DNA from: Cupriavidus sp.
GTDB taxonomy: Bacteria; Pseudomonadota; Gammaproteobacteria; Burkholderiales; Burkholderiaceae
Reading direction: 5' to 3'
Assembly: GCA_031180665.1 (NCBI GenBank)
Contig: JAPSLP010000041.1
Coordinates: 1 to 40,929 of the forward strand
Length of the DNA stretch: 40,929 bases
Shown here: piece after piece, positions 8,632-16,242 of the stretch
How the letters are laid out: every line of letters begins with the position of its first letter
How positions within the stretch are numbered: position 1 is the stretch's first letter
The notes under the pieces: model-generated
Database searches by the model: none
The model's input: only the letters and a program-made list of their open reading frames with translations
Told to the model about the DNA's origin: nothing
Made by a program: the position numbers and the translations under genes

Positions 8632-9681
8632 CTAGCGGCGCGCCAGCACTTCGGGGTTCAGCGCGCAGGGCGGCCGGCCGGCATCGGGACCGGCGCCGAG
8701 CGCGGCGATCAGGTTGTCGGCGGCCAGATTGGCCATCGCGCGCCGCGTCTTTTCCGAGGCGCTGGCGATATGCGGGGTCAGCACGACGTTGGGCACCTGC
8801 AGCAGCGCGGGATGGACCGTCGGCTCGCCTTCGAACACGTCCAGCCCCGCGGCGAAGATGCGCCGCTCGCGCAGCGCGTCGGCCAGCGCCGCGTCGTCGA
8901 CGATGCCGCCGCGCGCCAGGTTGATCAGCGTCGCGGTCGGCTTCATCTGCGCCAGCTCGGCGGCGCCGATCGCATGGTGGCTCTGCTCGCTGTATGGCAG
9001 CACCAGGATCAGATGGTCGGACTCGCGCAGCAGTTCATCCTTGCTGACGTAGCGCGCGGCCAGCCCCTGCTCGATCTCGGCCGGCAGCTGGCTGCGGTTG
9101 TGGTACAGCACCGTCATGCCGAATCCCGCGGCGCGGCGCGCCAGCGCCTGCCCGATGCGGCCCATGCCGAGGATGCCGAGCGTGCTGCCGTGCAGGTCCA
9201 TGCCGAGGAACATGTCGTAGGACCAGCGCTCCCATTTGCCGGCGCGCAGGAAGTGCTCCGACTCGGTGACGCGCCGCGCAGTTGCCATCAGCAGCGCCCA
9301 GCCGAAGTCGGCGGTGGTCTCGGTCAGCACGTCCGGCGTATTGGTGGCGACGATGCCGGCCGCGGTCAGCGCCGGCAGGTCCAGATTGTTGTAGCCCACC
9401 GCCATGTTGCACACCGCGCGCAAGTCGGGCAGCGCGGCGATCAGCCCTGCGTCGATACGATCGGCGGCATTGGCCAGCACGCCGGCCTTGCCGGCCAGGC
9501 GCGCCTTCAGCGCGGCGGCATCCAGCGGCACGTCGGGCTGGTTGTGCTCGACCTCGAAATACTGCGCGAGGCGTTCGATCACATCGGGGAAGATCGCCCG
9601 CGTGACCAGCACGGCGGGACGCGGCGAAGACGATTGCGATTGCGATTGCGATTGCGATTGGGAGTGGGATTGCGGAGCCAT
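8632..9681 (-). CDS. D-isomer-specific 2-hydroxyacid dehydrogenase (glyoxylate/hydroxypyruvate reductase-like)
   Basis: NAD(P)H-dependent reduction of a 2-ketoacid to the D-2-hydroxyacid. 349 residues from the ATG at 9681. The Rossmann motif GILGMGRIGQALARR, the catalytic Arg (INLARGG), Glu (FEGEP) and His (LTPHIASAS) are all visible. AVGYNNLDLPALTAAGI is typical of the GhrB / 2-ketogluconate-reductase branch, but substrate cannot be fixed from sequence. The N-terminus carries an unusual run of alternating Ser-Gln (residues 4-14), encoded by a hexanucleotide repeat. The gene starts 8 bases after the antiporter stop, so the two are probably co-translated. Confidence 0.93.
   Translation of the reverse strand: MAPQSHSQSQSQSQSQSSSPRPAVLVTRAIFPDVIERLAQYFEVEHNQPDVPLDAAALKARLAGKAGVLANAADRIDAGLIAALPDLRAVCNMAVGYNNLDLPALTAAGIVATNTPDVLTETTADFGWALLMATARRVTESEHFLRAGKWERWSYDMFLGMDLHGSTLGILGMGRIGQALARRAAGFGMTVLYHNRSQLPAEIEQGLAARYVSKDELLRESDHLILVLPYSEQSHHAIGAAELAQMKPTATLINLARGGIVDDAALADALRERRIFAAGLDVFEGEPTVHPALLQVPNVVLTPHIASASEKTRRAMANLAADNLIAALGAGPDAGRPPCALNPEVLARR
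9631..9660 (-). repeat. Hexanucleotide microsatellite in the dehydrogenase 5' coding end
   Basis: Five perfect tandem copies of CGATTG on the + strand (CAATCG on the coding strand), followed by a degenerate extension to about 9672. It encodes alternating Ser and Gln. Gain or loss of a unit keeps the frame, so it would change only the length of the N-terminal tail. Confidence 0.9.
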
Positions 9682-9689
9682 CGTGAACC

Positions 9690-11123
9690 TCAGACGCGGA
9701 AGAACAGCAGGGTCATCACCCCGAACAGCGGCACCAGGATGCCGCAGGACCACAGCATATAACCGAAGAAGCTCGGCATGCGCACGCCGCGGTTCTCGGC
9801 GATCGCCTTGACCATCAGGTTCGGCGCATTGCCGATATAGGTATTGGCGCCCATGAACACCGCGCCGGCCGAGATCGCCGCCAGCGTGGTGGCGTCGCGC
9901 GTCATCAGCGTGGCCGCGTCGCCGCCGGCGGTATTGAAGAACACCAGATAGGTCGGCGCATTGTCGAGGAAGGACGACAGCAGGCCGGTGGCCCAGAAAT
10001 ACATGCTGTCGATCGGCTGGCCGTTGCTGTCGCTGACCGCGCGGATCACACCGGAGAAGGCGCCGTCGGTACCGGCCTTGAGCATCGCGATCACCGGAAT
10101 GATGGTCAGGAAGATGCCGGCGAACAGCTTGCCGACCTCGAGGATCGGGTCCCAGTTGAACTCGTTGCCGGCGCGCGCGCTATGCGGTGTGATCGCCAGC
10201 GACACCAGCGCCACCACCACCAGCGCCACGTCGCGCACCAGGGCCTGCAACGGCACGACGGTGCCCATCACGTCGAAGGCGATGCCGGGCTGCCACAGGC
10301 CGCTCATCAGCACCAGGCCCATGATCGCCAGCAGCAGCGCGAAATTGGCCTTGCCGTCGATGCGGATGCCGCGCGAGTCCGGCGTCGGATCCAGCGGCGG
10401 CGGCAGTTCCTCCCCACCCTTGAGGAAGTAGTGCCGGTCGACGAAATAGAAGATCGCCAGCAGTGCGATGCACAGGAACAGCGTCTCGGGAAAGATATGG
10501 CGCGTGGTCCAGAAGAACTCGACGCCCTTCAGAAAGCCGAGAAACAGCGGCGGATCGCCCAGCGGCGTCAGCGAGCCGCCGGCATTGGCAACCAGGAAGA
10601 TGAAGAAGACCACCACGTGCGCGACATGGCGCCGGTTGTCGTTGGCGCGCAGCAGCGGCCGGATCAGCAGCATCGCCGCGCCGGTGGTGCCCATCACGCT
10701 GGCCAGACATGTGCCAAGCGCCAGGATGCCGGTGTTCAGCTTCGGCGTGCCATGCAGGTTGCCCTGCACGCAGATGCCGCCAGCGACGATATAGAGCGCG
10801 CCGATCAGCACGATGAACGGAATGTACTCGGCCAGCAGCGCATGGACGACGTTGGCCGCCGCGGCATGCATGCCGAATGCCAGCGCGAACGGCACCAGGA
10901 ACAGCAGGCCCCAGGCGGCCGCGACCTTGCCGAAGTGGTGATGCCAGAAGCGCGGCGCCAGCAGCGGAAACAGCGCGATCGACAGCAGGATGCCGGCAAA
11001 GGGCAAGGCCCACAGCGGCCCCAGCGTGGCCCCGTCGAGTTCGGCGGCGCCGGCCAGCGCGGGGAACATCGCCAGCATGGCCGGCAGCGCCAGGCCCGAT
11101 ATGCGCGCAAGGGGGGACAGCAT
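9690..11123 (-). CDS. NhaD/CitM-type (ion transporter superfamily) putative Na+/H+ antiporter
   Basis: Integral membrane transporter of 477 residues. The start at 11123 is chosen because AGGAG lies upstream and the N-terminus then reads as a signal/helix (LSPLARISGLALPAMLAMFPALAGA). About a dozen hydrophobic segments follow. Motifs visible: GTTGAAMLLIRPLLRAN, NAGGSLTPLGDPPLFLGFL (the paired-domain motif of NhaD-like carriers), and SSFLDNAPTYLVFFNTAGG near the C-terminal half. Family members are annotated as sodium:proton antiporters, but the superfamily also holds citrate and other anion carriers. The co-transcribed 2-hydroxyacid dehydrogenase and LutC leave an organic-acid substrate open. 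Confidence 0.85.
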   Translation of the reverse strand: MLSPLARISGLALPAMLAMFPALAGAAELDGATLGPLWALPFAGILLSIALFPLLAPRFWHHHFGKVAAAWGLLFLVPFALAFGMHAAAANVVHALLAEYIPFIVLIGALYIVAGGICVQGNLHGTPKLNTGILALGTCLASVMGTTGAAMLLIRPLLRANDNRRHVAHVVVFFIFLVANAGGSLTPLGDPPLFLGFLKGVEFFWTTRHIFPETLFLCIALLAIFYFVDRHYFLKGGEELPPPLDPTPDSRGIRIDGKANFALLLAIMGLVLMSGLWQPGIAFDVMGTVVPLQALVRDVALVVVALVSLAITPHSARAGNEFNWDPILEVGKLFAGIFLTIIPVIAMLKAGTDGAFSGVIRAVSDSNGQPIDSMYFWATGLLSSFLDNAPTYLVFFNTAGGDAATLMTRDATTLAAISAGAVFMGANTYIGNAPNLMVKAIAENRGVRMPSFFGYMLWSCGILVPLFGVMTLLFFRV

Positions 11124-11230
11124 CGTCTTCGGTCTCCTGTTATTCGAGTCTGGGATGCCGGCCTGCGTACCGAGGCCGTCGTGAAGGGAGGCGGCGAGGC
11201 TGGCGGTGCGCCGCGCCGCGTGCCGTGCCG

Positions 11231-11270
11231 CAGGGGCGTTCAGGTGCATTCAGGCGCGTTCAGGCCTGTT
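11231..11270 (-). repeat. 10-bp tandem repeat spanning the lutC stop codon
   Basis: Four 10-base units of the form CAGGnGnrTT on the + strand (11231, 11241, 11251, 11261). On the coding strand each carries CCTGA, so TGA recurs every 10 bases: the real stop at 11262-11260, then TGA from 11252 and 11242, covering all three frames. Confidence 0.75.
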
Positions 11271-11946
11271 CGACCAGCACCACGTGCACGCGATACGGGC
11301 CATGGGCGCCGAGCACGATGGTCTGTTCGATATCGCCGGTGCGCGACGGGCCGCTGATGATATTGGTCGCGCGGGGCAGCTCGCCGCGCTCGGCGCGCAC
11401 CAGCGCGAAGGCTTCCTCGAGGTCGGCGACGATACGGCCGATCGGCACCACCGCGATATGCGTCTCGGGCAGCAGCGCGCCGGAGGCGAAGGATTCCGGC
11501 CCCGACAGCAGCATCAGCGAACCGGTCTCGGCGATCGCGCAGAAGCAGCCGGTGATGCCGACCAGGTCGCCATGTTCGCGGTCGGCCTGCGGGTCGCGCA
11601 GCGGCGGCCGGGATTCGACCGCGATGCCGTGCGCCTGCCAGTCCAGCGCGCCCAGCGCCGGCCAGGCGACCGCGCGCGGGGCCAGGGCCAGCCCGGTCAG
11701 GTAATGCGCCACCGCCGCCGGCACGTCGGCCAGGGTGGCGACGCGCTCGACCGTCGAGGCCATCTTGCGCGCCTGCACGCTGAAGGCTTCGGCCAGATCG
11801 CCGGCCACGCCGGGACGCGGCCCTTGCGGATGGCGCGCCAGATAGTCGGCCACCGCCTCGCGCTCGCCCCGGGTCGGTTGCGCCGGCCGCCCCTGGGCAG
11901 CGCGGATACGGGCGAAGATGCGGTCGCGAGCGGAATCGGTATTCAT
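11260..11946 (-). CDS. lutC: LutC/YkgG family LUD-domain protein
   Basis: 228 residues, a single LUD domain. TGCFCAIAETGSLMLLSGPES and THIAVVPIGRIVADLEEAFALVR are the family signatures, with the C-terminal SGPSRTGDIEQTIVLGAHGP loop. In characterised systems LutC works with LutA and LutB (Fe-S proteins) in L-lactate oxidation. Here neither lutA nor lutB is adjacent: pncB lies upstream and the antiporter downstream, so the partner genes must be elsewhere or this LUD protein works otherwise. Start at the ATG at 11946. Confidence in the family is high, in the lactate role moderate. Confidence 0.88.
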   Translation of the reverse strand: MNTDSARDRIFARIRAAQGRPAQPTRGEREAVADYLARHPQGPRPGVAGDLAEAFSVQARKMASTVERVATLADVPAAVAHYLTGLALAPRAVAWPALGALDWQAHGIAVESRPPLRDPQADREHGDLVGITGCFCAIAETGSLMLLSGPESFASGALLPETHIAVVPIGRIVADLEEAFALVRAERGELPRATNIISGPSRTGDIEQTIVLGAHGPYRVHVVLVEQA

Positions 11947-12033
11947 GGTTCGGACGATCGGAGTCGGGAGGCCGGAGCAGCGGGCATTATAAGTCCCCCT
12001 GCCCGCGGCCTACGGCGGAAAACGGCGCCCGGC

Positions 12034-13209
12034 TCAGGCCGGCTCGACGCCGAACACCTGGCGCAGATAGCCAAGGTAGGCCGGGTCGTCGCACATGGTC
12101 TTTTCGGGCGTGTCCGACAGCTTGGCGACAGGCTGCCCGTTGCAGCGGACCATCTTGATGACGATCTGTAGCGGCGTATAGCCCAGGTCGTTGGTCAGAT
12201 TGGTGCCGACGCCGAACGCCAGCCGGCAGCGGCCGCCGAAGCGTTCGTACAGTTCGATCACGCGCGGGATATTGAGGTTGTCGCTGAAGATCAGCGTCTT
12301 GCTGCGCGGATCGACGCGGTTCCTGGTGTAGTGCTCCAGCATCCGCTCGCCCCAGGCCACCGGATCGCCCGAGTCGTGCCGCACGCCGTCGAACAGCTTG
12401 CAGAAGTACAGGTCGAAGTCGTTCAGGAAGGCATCGAAGCCGTACGTGTCCGACAGCGCGATGCCCAGGTCGCCGCGATATTCGCGCGCCCAGGTCTCCA
12501 GCGCGAACACCTGCGAATCGCGCAGCCGCGGACCCAGCGACTGGCAGGCCTGCAGATATTCGTGCGCCATGGTGCCGAGCGGCGTCAGGTTGTGCTTGCG
12601 GGCGAAATGGACGTTGCTGGTGCCGGCCAGCTGCGGTCCCAGCAGCTGCTGCATCGATGACAGCACCTCTTCCTGCCAGTCGCGCGAAAAGCGCCGGCGC
12701 GTGCCGTAGTCGGCGATCACGCAATCGTCGCGGCCCGGCATGCGCAGCAGCGCCAGCTTGTCGACCAGCCGGCGCCGGCCCTCCTCCCAATCGGGCTGCG
12801 GCTGGGTATGGCGGAAATACACCTCGTTGACGATCGCCAGCAGCGGCACCTCGAACAGGATGGTATGCAGCCACGGACCGCGGATCGTGATGTCGATCTC
12901 GCCCGGGTGGGTCGGCGACGGGCCCACCGATACGTACTTCGCGTTGAGCTGGAACAGGCCGAGAAAATCGACGAAATCGCTCTTGATGAAGCGAAAGCCG
13001 CGCAGATATTCCAGTTCTTCCTCGGTGAAGCGCAACTGGCACAGCAGTTCGATCTGCGCGCGGATCTCGTCCGCGTACGGCGTCAAATCCACGCCGGCAT
13101 TGCGGCATTTGAAGCGGTACTCGACCTGGGCCGCCGGAAAATGATGCAGCACCACCTGCATCATCGTGAATTTGTAGAGGTCGGTGTCGAGCAGAGATTG
13201 GATGATCAT
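12034..13209 (-). CDS. pncB: Nicotinate phosphoribosyltransferase
   Basis: Makes nicotinate mononucleotide from nicotinate and PRPP with ATP, the entry of the Preiss-Handler NAD salvage route. 391 residues from the ATG at 13209 (MIIQSLLDTDLYKFTMMQ, the conserved N-terminal signature); the longer frame to 13245 adds only 12 unconserved residues. GTSNVHFARKHNLTPLGTMAHEY contains the active-site histidine region, and SDTYGFDAFLNDFDLYFCKLFDGVRHDSGDP the phosphoribosyl site. It ends 87 bases before lutC and is divergent from fdxA. Confidence 0.96.
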   Translation of the reverse strand: MIIQSLLDTDLYKFTMMQVVLHHFPAAQVEYRFKCRNAGVDLTPYADEIRAQIELLCQLRFTEEELEYLRGFRFIKSDFVDFLGLFQLNAKYVSVGPSPTHPGEIDITIRGPWLHTILFEVPLLAIVNEVYFRHTQPQPDWEEGRRRLVDKLALLRMPGRDDCVIADYGTRRRFSRDWQEEVLSSMQQLLGPQLAGTSNVHFARKHNLTPLGTMAHEYLQACQSLGPRLRDSQVFALETWAREYRGDLGIALSDTYGFDAFLNDFDLYFCKLFDGVRHDSGDPVAWGERMLEHYTRNRVDPRSKTLIFSDNLNIPRVIELYERFGGRCRLAFGVGTNLTNDLGYTPLQIVIKMVRCNGQPVAKLSDTPEKTMCDDPAYLGYLRQVFGVEPA

Positions 13210-13577
13210 GGCGTAACCCGCACAAGTGTGCCGAATCAGGCCCACATGCTACCCCATTGGACAACCTCATCGGGCATGGGGCCAATGCGCGACGGGGCGA
13301 TCCAACGCCCCACCCGATACCGGATCGATCGCGCGCCAATGCCGAACAGACGCGCATAAAGAAATAAGAAAACTATCTGATCCGGCTATATAGGGCCGCT
13401 GTGCGGGACGAACGGGTCGGCTACAATACCGATCTTTGAAAGGCCGCGGTCGACGCTCGTCCCGCGCGTGCGTGCGCTGCACGGGCACAAGCGCGGGCAC
13501 CAGCACCGGCACCAGTACCGGCACAAGCGGCCAAAAACAGTCTCCCATCGAAGCCGATCCGTTTTCCTGGAACCGAA
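13210..13577. other. Intergenic region between divergent pncB and fdxA
   Basis: 368 bases with no convincing gene. It holds an AT-rich patch (about 13357-13394), a possible -10 element TACAAT at 13422-13427 facing fdxA with no good -35, and a 12-bp tandem repeat (13484-13531). The last would lie in the fdxA leader. Confidence 0.7.
13484..13531 (+). repeat. 12-bp tandem repeat upstream of fdxA
   Basis: GGCAC recurs at exactly 12-base spacing (13484, 13496, 13508, 13520). Units are GGCACAAGCGCG, GGCACCAGCACC, GGCACCAGTACC and GGCACAAGCGGC. Confidence 0.8.
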
Positions 13578-13901
13578 ATGACTCACGTTGTCACCGAATC
13601 CTGCATCCGTTGCCGCTATACCGACTGCGTTGACGTGTGTCCGGTCGATTGTTTCCGCGAGGGCCCCAACTTCCTCGCGATCGATCCGGACGAGTGCATC
13701 GACTGCGCGGTGTGCGTCGCCGAGTGCCCGGTCAACGCGATCTATGCCGAGGAAGATGTGCCGGGCGACCAGCAGCAGTTCATCGAACTGAACGCCGAAC
13801 TGGCCCGCAACTGGCCTTCCATCACCAAGACCAAGGCCCCGCTGCCCGAGGCCGAGGAATGGAAGGACGCCACCGGCAAGCTGCAATACCTGGAGCGCTG
13901 A
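13578..13901 (+). CDS. fdxA: Seven-iron ferredoxin FdxA
   Basis: Small cytoplasmic electron carrier with a [3Fe-4S] and a [4Fe-4S] cluster. 107 residues, the family length. The first cluster region reads CIRCRYTDCVDVCPVDCF; the second is CIDCAVCVAECPVNAI. The tail ends in KDATGKLQYLER, typical of FdxA. The ATG at 13578 is the only sensible start. The ferredoxin reductase gene follows 108 bases later and is the likely electron partner. Confidence 0.97.
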   Translation: MTHVVTESCIRCRYTDCVDVCPVDCFREGPNFLAIDPDECIDCAVCVAECPVNAIYAEEDVPGDQQQFIELNAELARNWPSITKTKAPLPEAEEWKDATGKLQYLER

Positions 13902-14009
13902 GCCGACGCGCCAGCCACACCCACCCGATAGCGACAAAGAGAAAGCCGTCCCCACGCGCTTTCCCGCAATGCCGGGCACGCCGTGCCCCCCAAACGTATC
14001 AGGACGCAT

Positions 14010-15116
14010 ATGGACTTGAGCATCCCCAACCCCGTCGCGGACACCACCAATCAGGTCGGCGGCAACGCTGGCGGTGGCCAGCCCCTCGAAATCGACGCGC
14101 TGATCGTCGGCGCCGGTCCGGTCGGCCTGTTCCAGGTCTTCGAGCTCGGCCTGCTCGAGATCAAGGCACACGTGATCGACTCGCTGAAGGTCGTCGGCGG
14201 GCAGTGCGTCGAGCTGTATCCGGACAAACCCATCTATGACATCCCGGCGGTGCCCATCTGCACCGGCCAGGAGCTGACCGACAATCTGCTCAAGCAGATC
14301 GAGCCGTTCGAGCCGACCTTCCACCTCGGCCAGGAAGTCTCGGTGGTCGAGCGCCAGGAGGACGGCCGCTTCTTCGTCGAGACCTCGCTCGGCACCCGCT
14401 TCCTTACCAAGACCATCTTCATTGCCGCCGGCGTCGGTTCGTTCCAGCCGCGCACGCTGAAGGTCGACGGCCTGGACAAGTTCGACGGCAAGCAGCTGTT
14501 CTACCGCGTCAAGGATCCGAGCCGCTTCCACGGCCGCAACCTGGTGATCGTCGGCGGCGGCGACTCGGCGCTGGACTGGACGCTGGACCTGGTCGGCAAG
14601 GCCGAGTCGGTGGTGCTGATCCACCGCCGCGACGGCTTCCGCGCCGCGCCCGCCTCGGTCGCCAAGATGAAGGAACTGTGCGAGCAGATGGAGATGCAGT
14701 TCCTGGTCGGCCAGATCAGCGGCTACGAGGAAAAGGACGGCGTGCTGACGGAGATCAAGGTCACCGGCGGCGACGGCGTGACGCGCCGCATGCCCCTGGA
14801 CGATCTGCTGGTGTTCTTCGGCCTGTCGCCCAAGCTCGGCCCGATCGCCGAATGGGGCCTGGACCTGGAGCGCAAGCAGATCAAGGTCGATACCGAGAAG
14901 TTCGAGACCAACATCCCGGGCATCTTCGCGGTCGGCGACATCAACACCTATCCGGGCAAGAAGAAGCTGATCCTGTCGGGCTTCCACGAGGCCGCGCTGG
15001 CCGCCTTCGGCGCCGCGCCGTACATCTTCCCGGAAAAGAAGATCCACATGCAGTACACGACGACCTCGCCGAAGCTGCACAAGATCCTCGGCGTCGAATC
15101 GCCGGTGTTCGACTGA
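14010..15116 (+). CDS. fpr: Ferredoxin-NADP+ reductase, thioredoxin-reductase-like type
   Basis: FAD enzyme passing electrons between NADPH and ferredoxin. 368 residues from the ATG at 14010, with AGGA six to nine bases upstream; a GTG at 13983 is the alternative but has no better signal. FAD motif VGAGPVGLFQVFELG, NADP motif VGGGDSALDWTLDL, and GIFAVGDINTYPGKKKLILSGFHEA for the FAD end. The CxxC redox pair of true thioredoxin reductases is absent: the corresponding stretch is GGQCVELYPDKPIYDIP with one cysteine. This supports the reductase call, as does fdxA next door. Confidence 0.93.
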   Translation: MDLSIPNPVADTTNQVGGNAGGGQPLEIDALIVGAGPVGLFQVFELGLLEIKAHVIDSLKVVGGQCVELYPDKPIYDIPAVPICTGQELTDNLLKQIEPFEPTFHLGQEVSVVERQEDGRFFVETSLGTRFLTKTIFIAAGVGSFQPRTLKVDGLDKFDGKQLFYRVKDPSRFHGRNLVIVGGGDSALDWTLDLVGKAESVVLIHRRDGFRAAPASVAKMKELCEQMEMQFLVGQISGYEEKDGVLTEIKVTGGDGVTRRMPLDDLLVFFGLSPKLGPIAEWGLDLERKQIKVDTEKFETNIPGIFAVGDINTYPGKKKLILSGFHEAALAAFGAAPYIFPEKKIHMQYTTTSPKLHKILGVESPVFD

Positions 15117-15126
15117 CCATGACCTG

Positions 15127-15196
15127 TCGTCCCCGCGAAAGCGGGGACCCAGCGGCTATGATGACGCTGGATTTCCGCCTTGCGCGGGAATGGCGC
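15127..15196 (+). repeat. Family A palindromic repeat, copy 3
   Basis: TCGTCCCCGC-GAAA-GCGGGGACC, then a GCTGGATTTCCGC / GCGGGAATGGCG pair, directly after the fpr stop and before its terminator. Confidence 0.8.
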
Positions 15197-15205
15197 GATG
15201 GTTAT

Positions 15206-15230
15206 AACCGCCTTCGGGCGGTTTTTCTTT
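15206..15230 (+). terminator. Intrinsic terminator of fpr
   Basis: ACCGCC-TTCG-GGCGGT, a stem with the stable UUCG tetraloop, followed by TTTTCTTT. Confidence 0.88.
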
Positions 15231-15248
15231 GCCTCGCGAAAATTCTTC

Positions 15249-15278
15249 TTGGCTTTCCCGTCAAGCACCGTCTATAAT
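15249..15278 (+). promoter_or_regulatory. Promoter-like pair with no obvious gene after it
   Basis: TTGGCT (15249-15254), 18 bases, then a perfect TATAAT (15273-15278) followed by a GC-rich discriminator (GCGCCCC), as at stable-RNA promoters. It lies 180 bases before tRNA-Asn, which has its own promoter. It may be a second tRNA promoter or drive a short RNA. Confidence 0.5.
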
Positions 15279-15413
15279 GCGCCCCTCGCCAACGCACATT
15301 CGCGGCACCGGATCGGCCCCAGGGCTTCCGACCCAACGAATGCGCAGGCAAGCCGGACACTTCGGCACAGCGTTTAGCGGATGACGCAACGACAACAAAA
15401 TGTCGAAACGTTG

Positions 15414-15443
15414 TTGACGAAGTAACGAGAAACTGGCTATAAT
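15414..15443 (+). promoter_or_regulatory. Sigma-70 promoter of tRNA-Asn
   Basis: TTGACG (15414-15419), 18-base spacer, perfect TATAAT (15438-15443), ending 15 bases before the mature tRNA. Confidence 0.85.
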
Positions 15444-15458
15444 CCTTTTCTCAGCTGT

Positions 15459-15534
15459 TCCCCGATAGCTCAGTCGGTAGAGCGACGGACTGTTAATCCG
15501 CAGGTCCCTGGTTCGAGCCCAGGTCGGGGAGCCA
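15459..15534 (+). tRNA. tRNA-Asn (anticodon GTT)
   Basis: 76 bases that fold as a full cloverleaf: acceptor TCCCCGA / TCGGGGA, D stem GCTC / GAGC, anticodon stem with loop CTGTTAA (anticodon GTT, Asn), T arm CCTGG-TTCGAGC-CCAGG, discriminator G and encoded CCA. A strong promoter precedes it and a terminator follows within 7 bases. I saw no att-like duplication or integrase next to it. Confidence 0.98.
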
Positions 15535-15540
15535 AAGAAT

Positions 15541-15573
15541 AAAAGGCCCGCCATCCGAGATGGCGGGCCTTTT
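15541..15573 (+). terminator. Intrinsic terminator of tRNA-Asn
   Basis: AAAAGGCCCGCCATC / GATGGCGGGCCTTTT, a 15-bp perfect stem with a 3-base loop; the terminal T are part of the stem. Confidence 0.92.
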
Positions 15574-15642
15574 CACTGGTGCGCTGGCATCCTGCGTGAC
15601 CGACCTCGTCGCGACTCGCACGCCCACCCTTCCGGTCCACTG

Positions 15643-15665
15643 CCCCGCCTCGCTTGCGGGGTTTT
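15643..15665 (+). terminator. Terminator-like hairpin upstream of rpsU
   Basis: CCCCGC / GCGGGG with a 7-base loop, then TTTT. It lies about 105 bases before the rpsU start, so it could be a backup terminator of the tRNA unit or an attenuator in an rpsU leader. The sequence does not decide between them. Confidence 0.5.
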
Positions 15666-15770
15666 GCCAACACCCAGCTCCGCGGGTATCGGCAGCGAGC
15701 ACACAGGCTCGAGGCTGCCGAGGCTCACCGTTCCACCCCGCCGCAGCAGCGGCACCCCGAAGGACAAGCT

Positions 15771-15983
15771 TTGACCAAGATCGTTTTGAAGCCGGGCGAA
15801 CCGGTTGACGTCGCCATGCGGCGATTCCGCCGGGCCATTCTGCAAAATGGCCTGATCGTCGAACTGAAGAGCCGCACGGCCTACGAGAAGCCGACCACCG
15901 AGCGCAAGCGCAAGAAGAAGGCCGCCGAGTCGCGCCTGCGCAAGCGTCTGCGCATGCAGATGCTGCCGAAGAAGATGTACTGA
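15771..15983 (+). CDS. rpsU: 30S ribosomal protein bS21 (TTG start)
   Basis: 70 residues beginning TKIVLKPGEPVDVAMRRFRRAI after the initiator and ending RLRMQMLPKKMY, the full family length and ends. The only start that fits is TTG at 15771, with AAGGA at 15760-15764, six bases upstream. The open frame runs further 5' without ATG, and its translation there is not S21-like. In E. coli rpsU heads rpsU-dnaG-rpoD; here it stands alone between tRNA-Asn and a VanZ-like gene. bS21 helps start-site selection on the small subunit. Confidence 0.96.
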   Translation: MTKIVLKPGEPVDVAMRRFRRAILQNGLIVELKSRTAYEKPTTERKRKKKAAESRLRKRLRMQMLPKKMY

Positions 15984-16242
15984 GCCTCTTCGTCGACTGC
16001 CGGGAGTCCCGCGGGCGCGGCGTATCGCCCGCCGCGTGACCCCCGTTGCTGTTCCGCTGTCCCGCTCTCCCATCGCTCTCCCCATCCGCCCGGGGAGAAC
16101 GTCGCACTCCCCCGGGAGCGCCCTCTCGTCCAGCCATCTGGCCGACGTCCCGCGCTGCGCCCCCATCCCCCCAGCCGATGTCCGGCTGCTGCCCCGGCTG
16201 CTACATTACGTTCCTGTCGCCCGCCTCAGGAACCGCCTCCGC

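Noticed and set aside
9631..9660. On/off phase variation of the dehydrogenase
   Set aside because: The unit is six bases, so slippage does not shift the frame; only tail length can vary.
7210..9762. 850-codon + strand frame opposite rmuC and the dehydrogenase gene
   Set aside because: Antisense shadow, His/Arg/Gln-rich, without recognisable domains; both genes on the other strand have clear families.
15459..15983. tRNA-linked genomic island
   Set aside because: No integrase, no repeat of the tRNA 3' end and only housekeeping genes follow.
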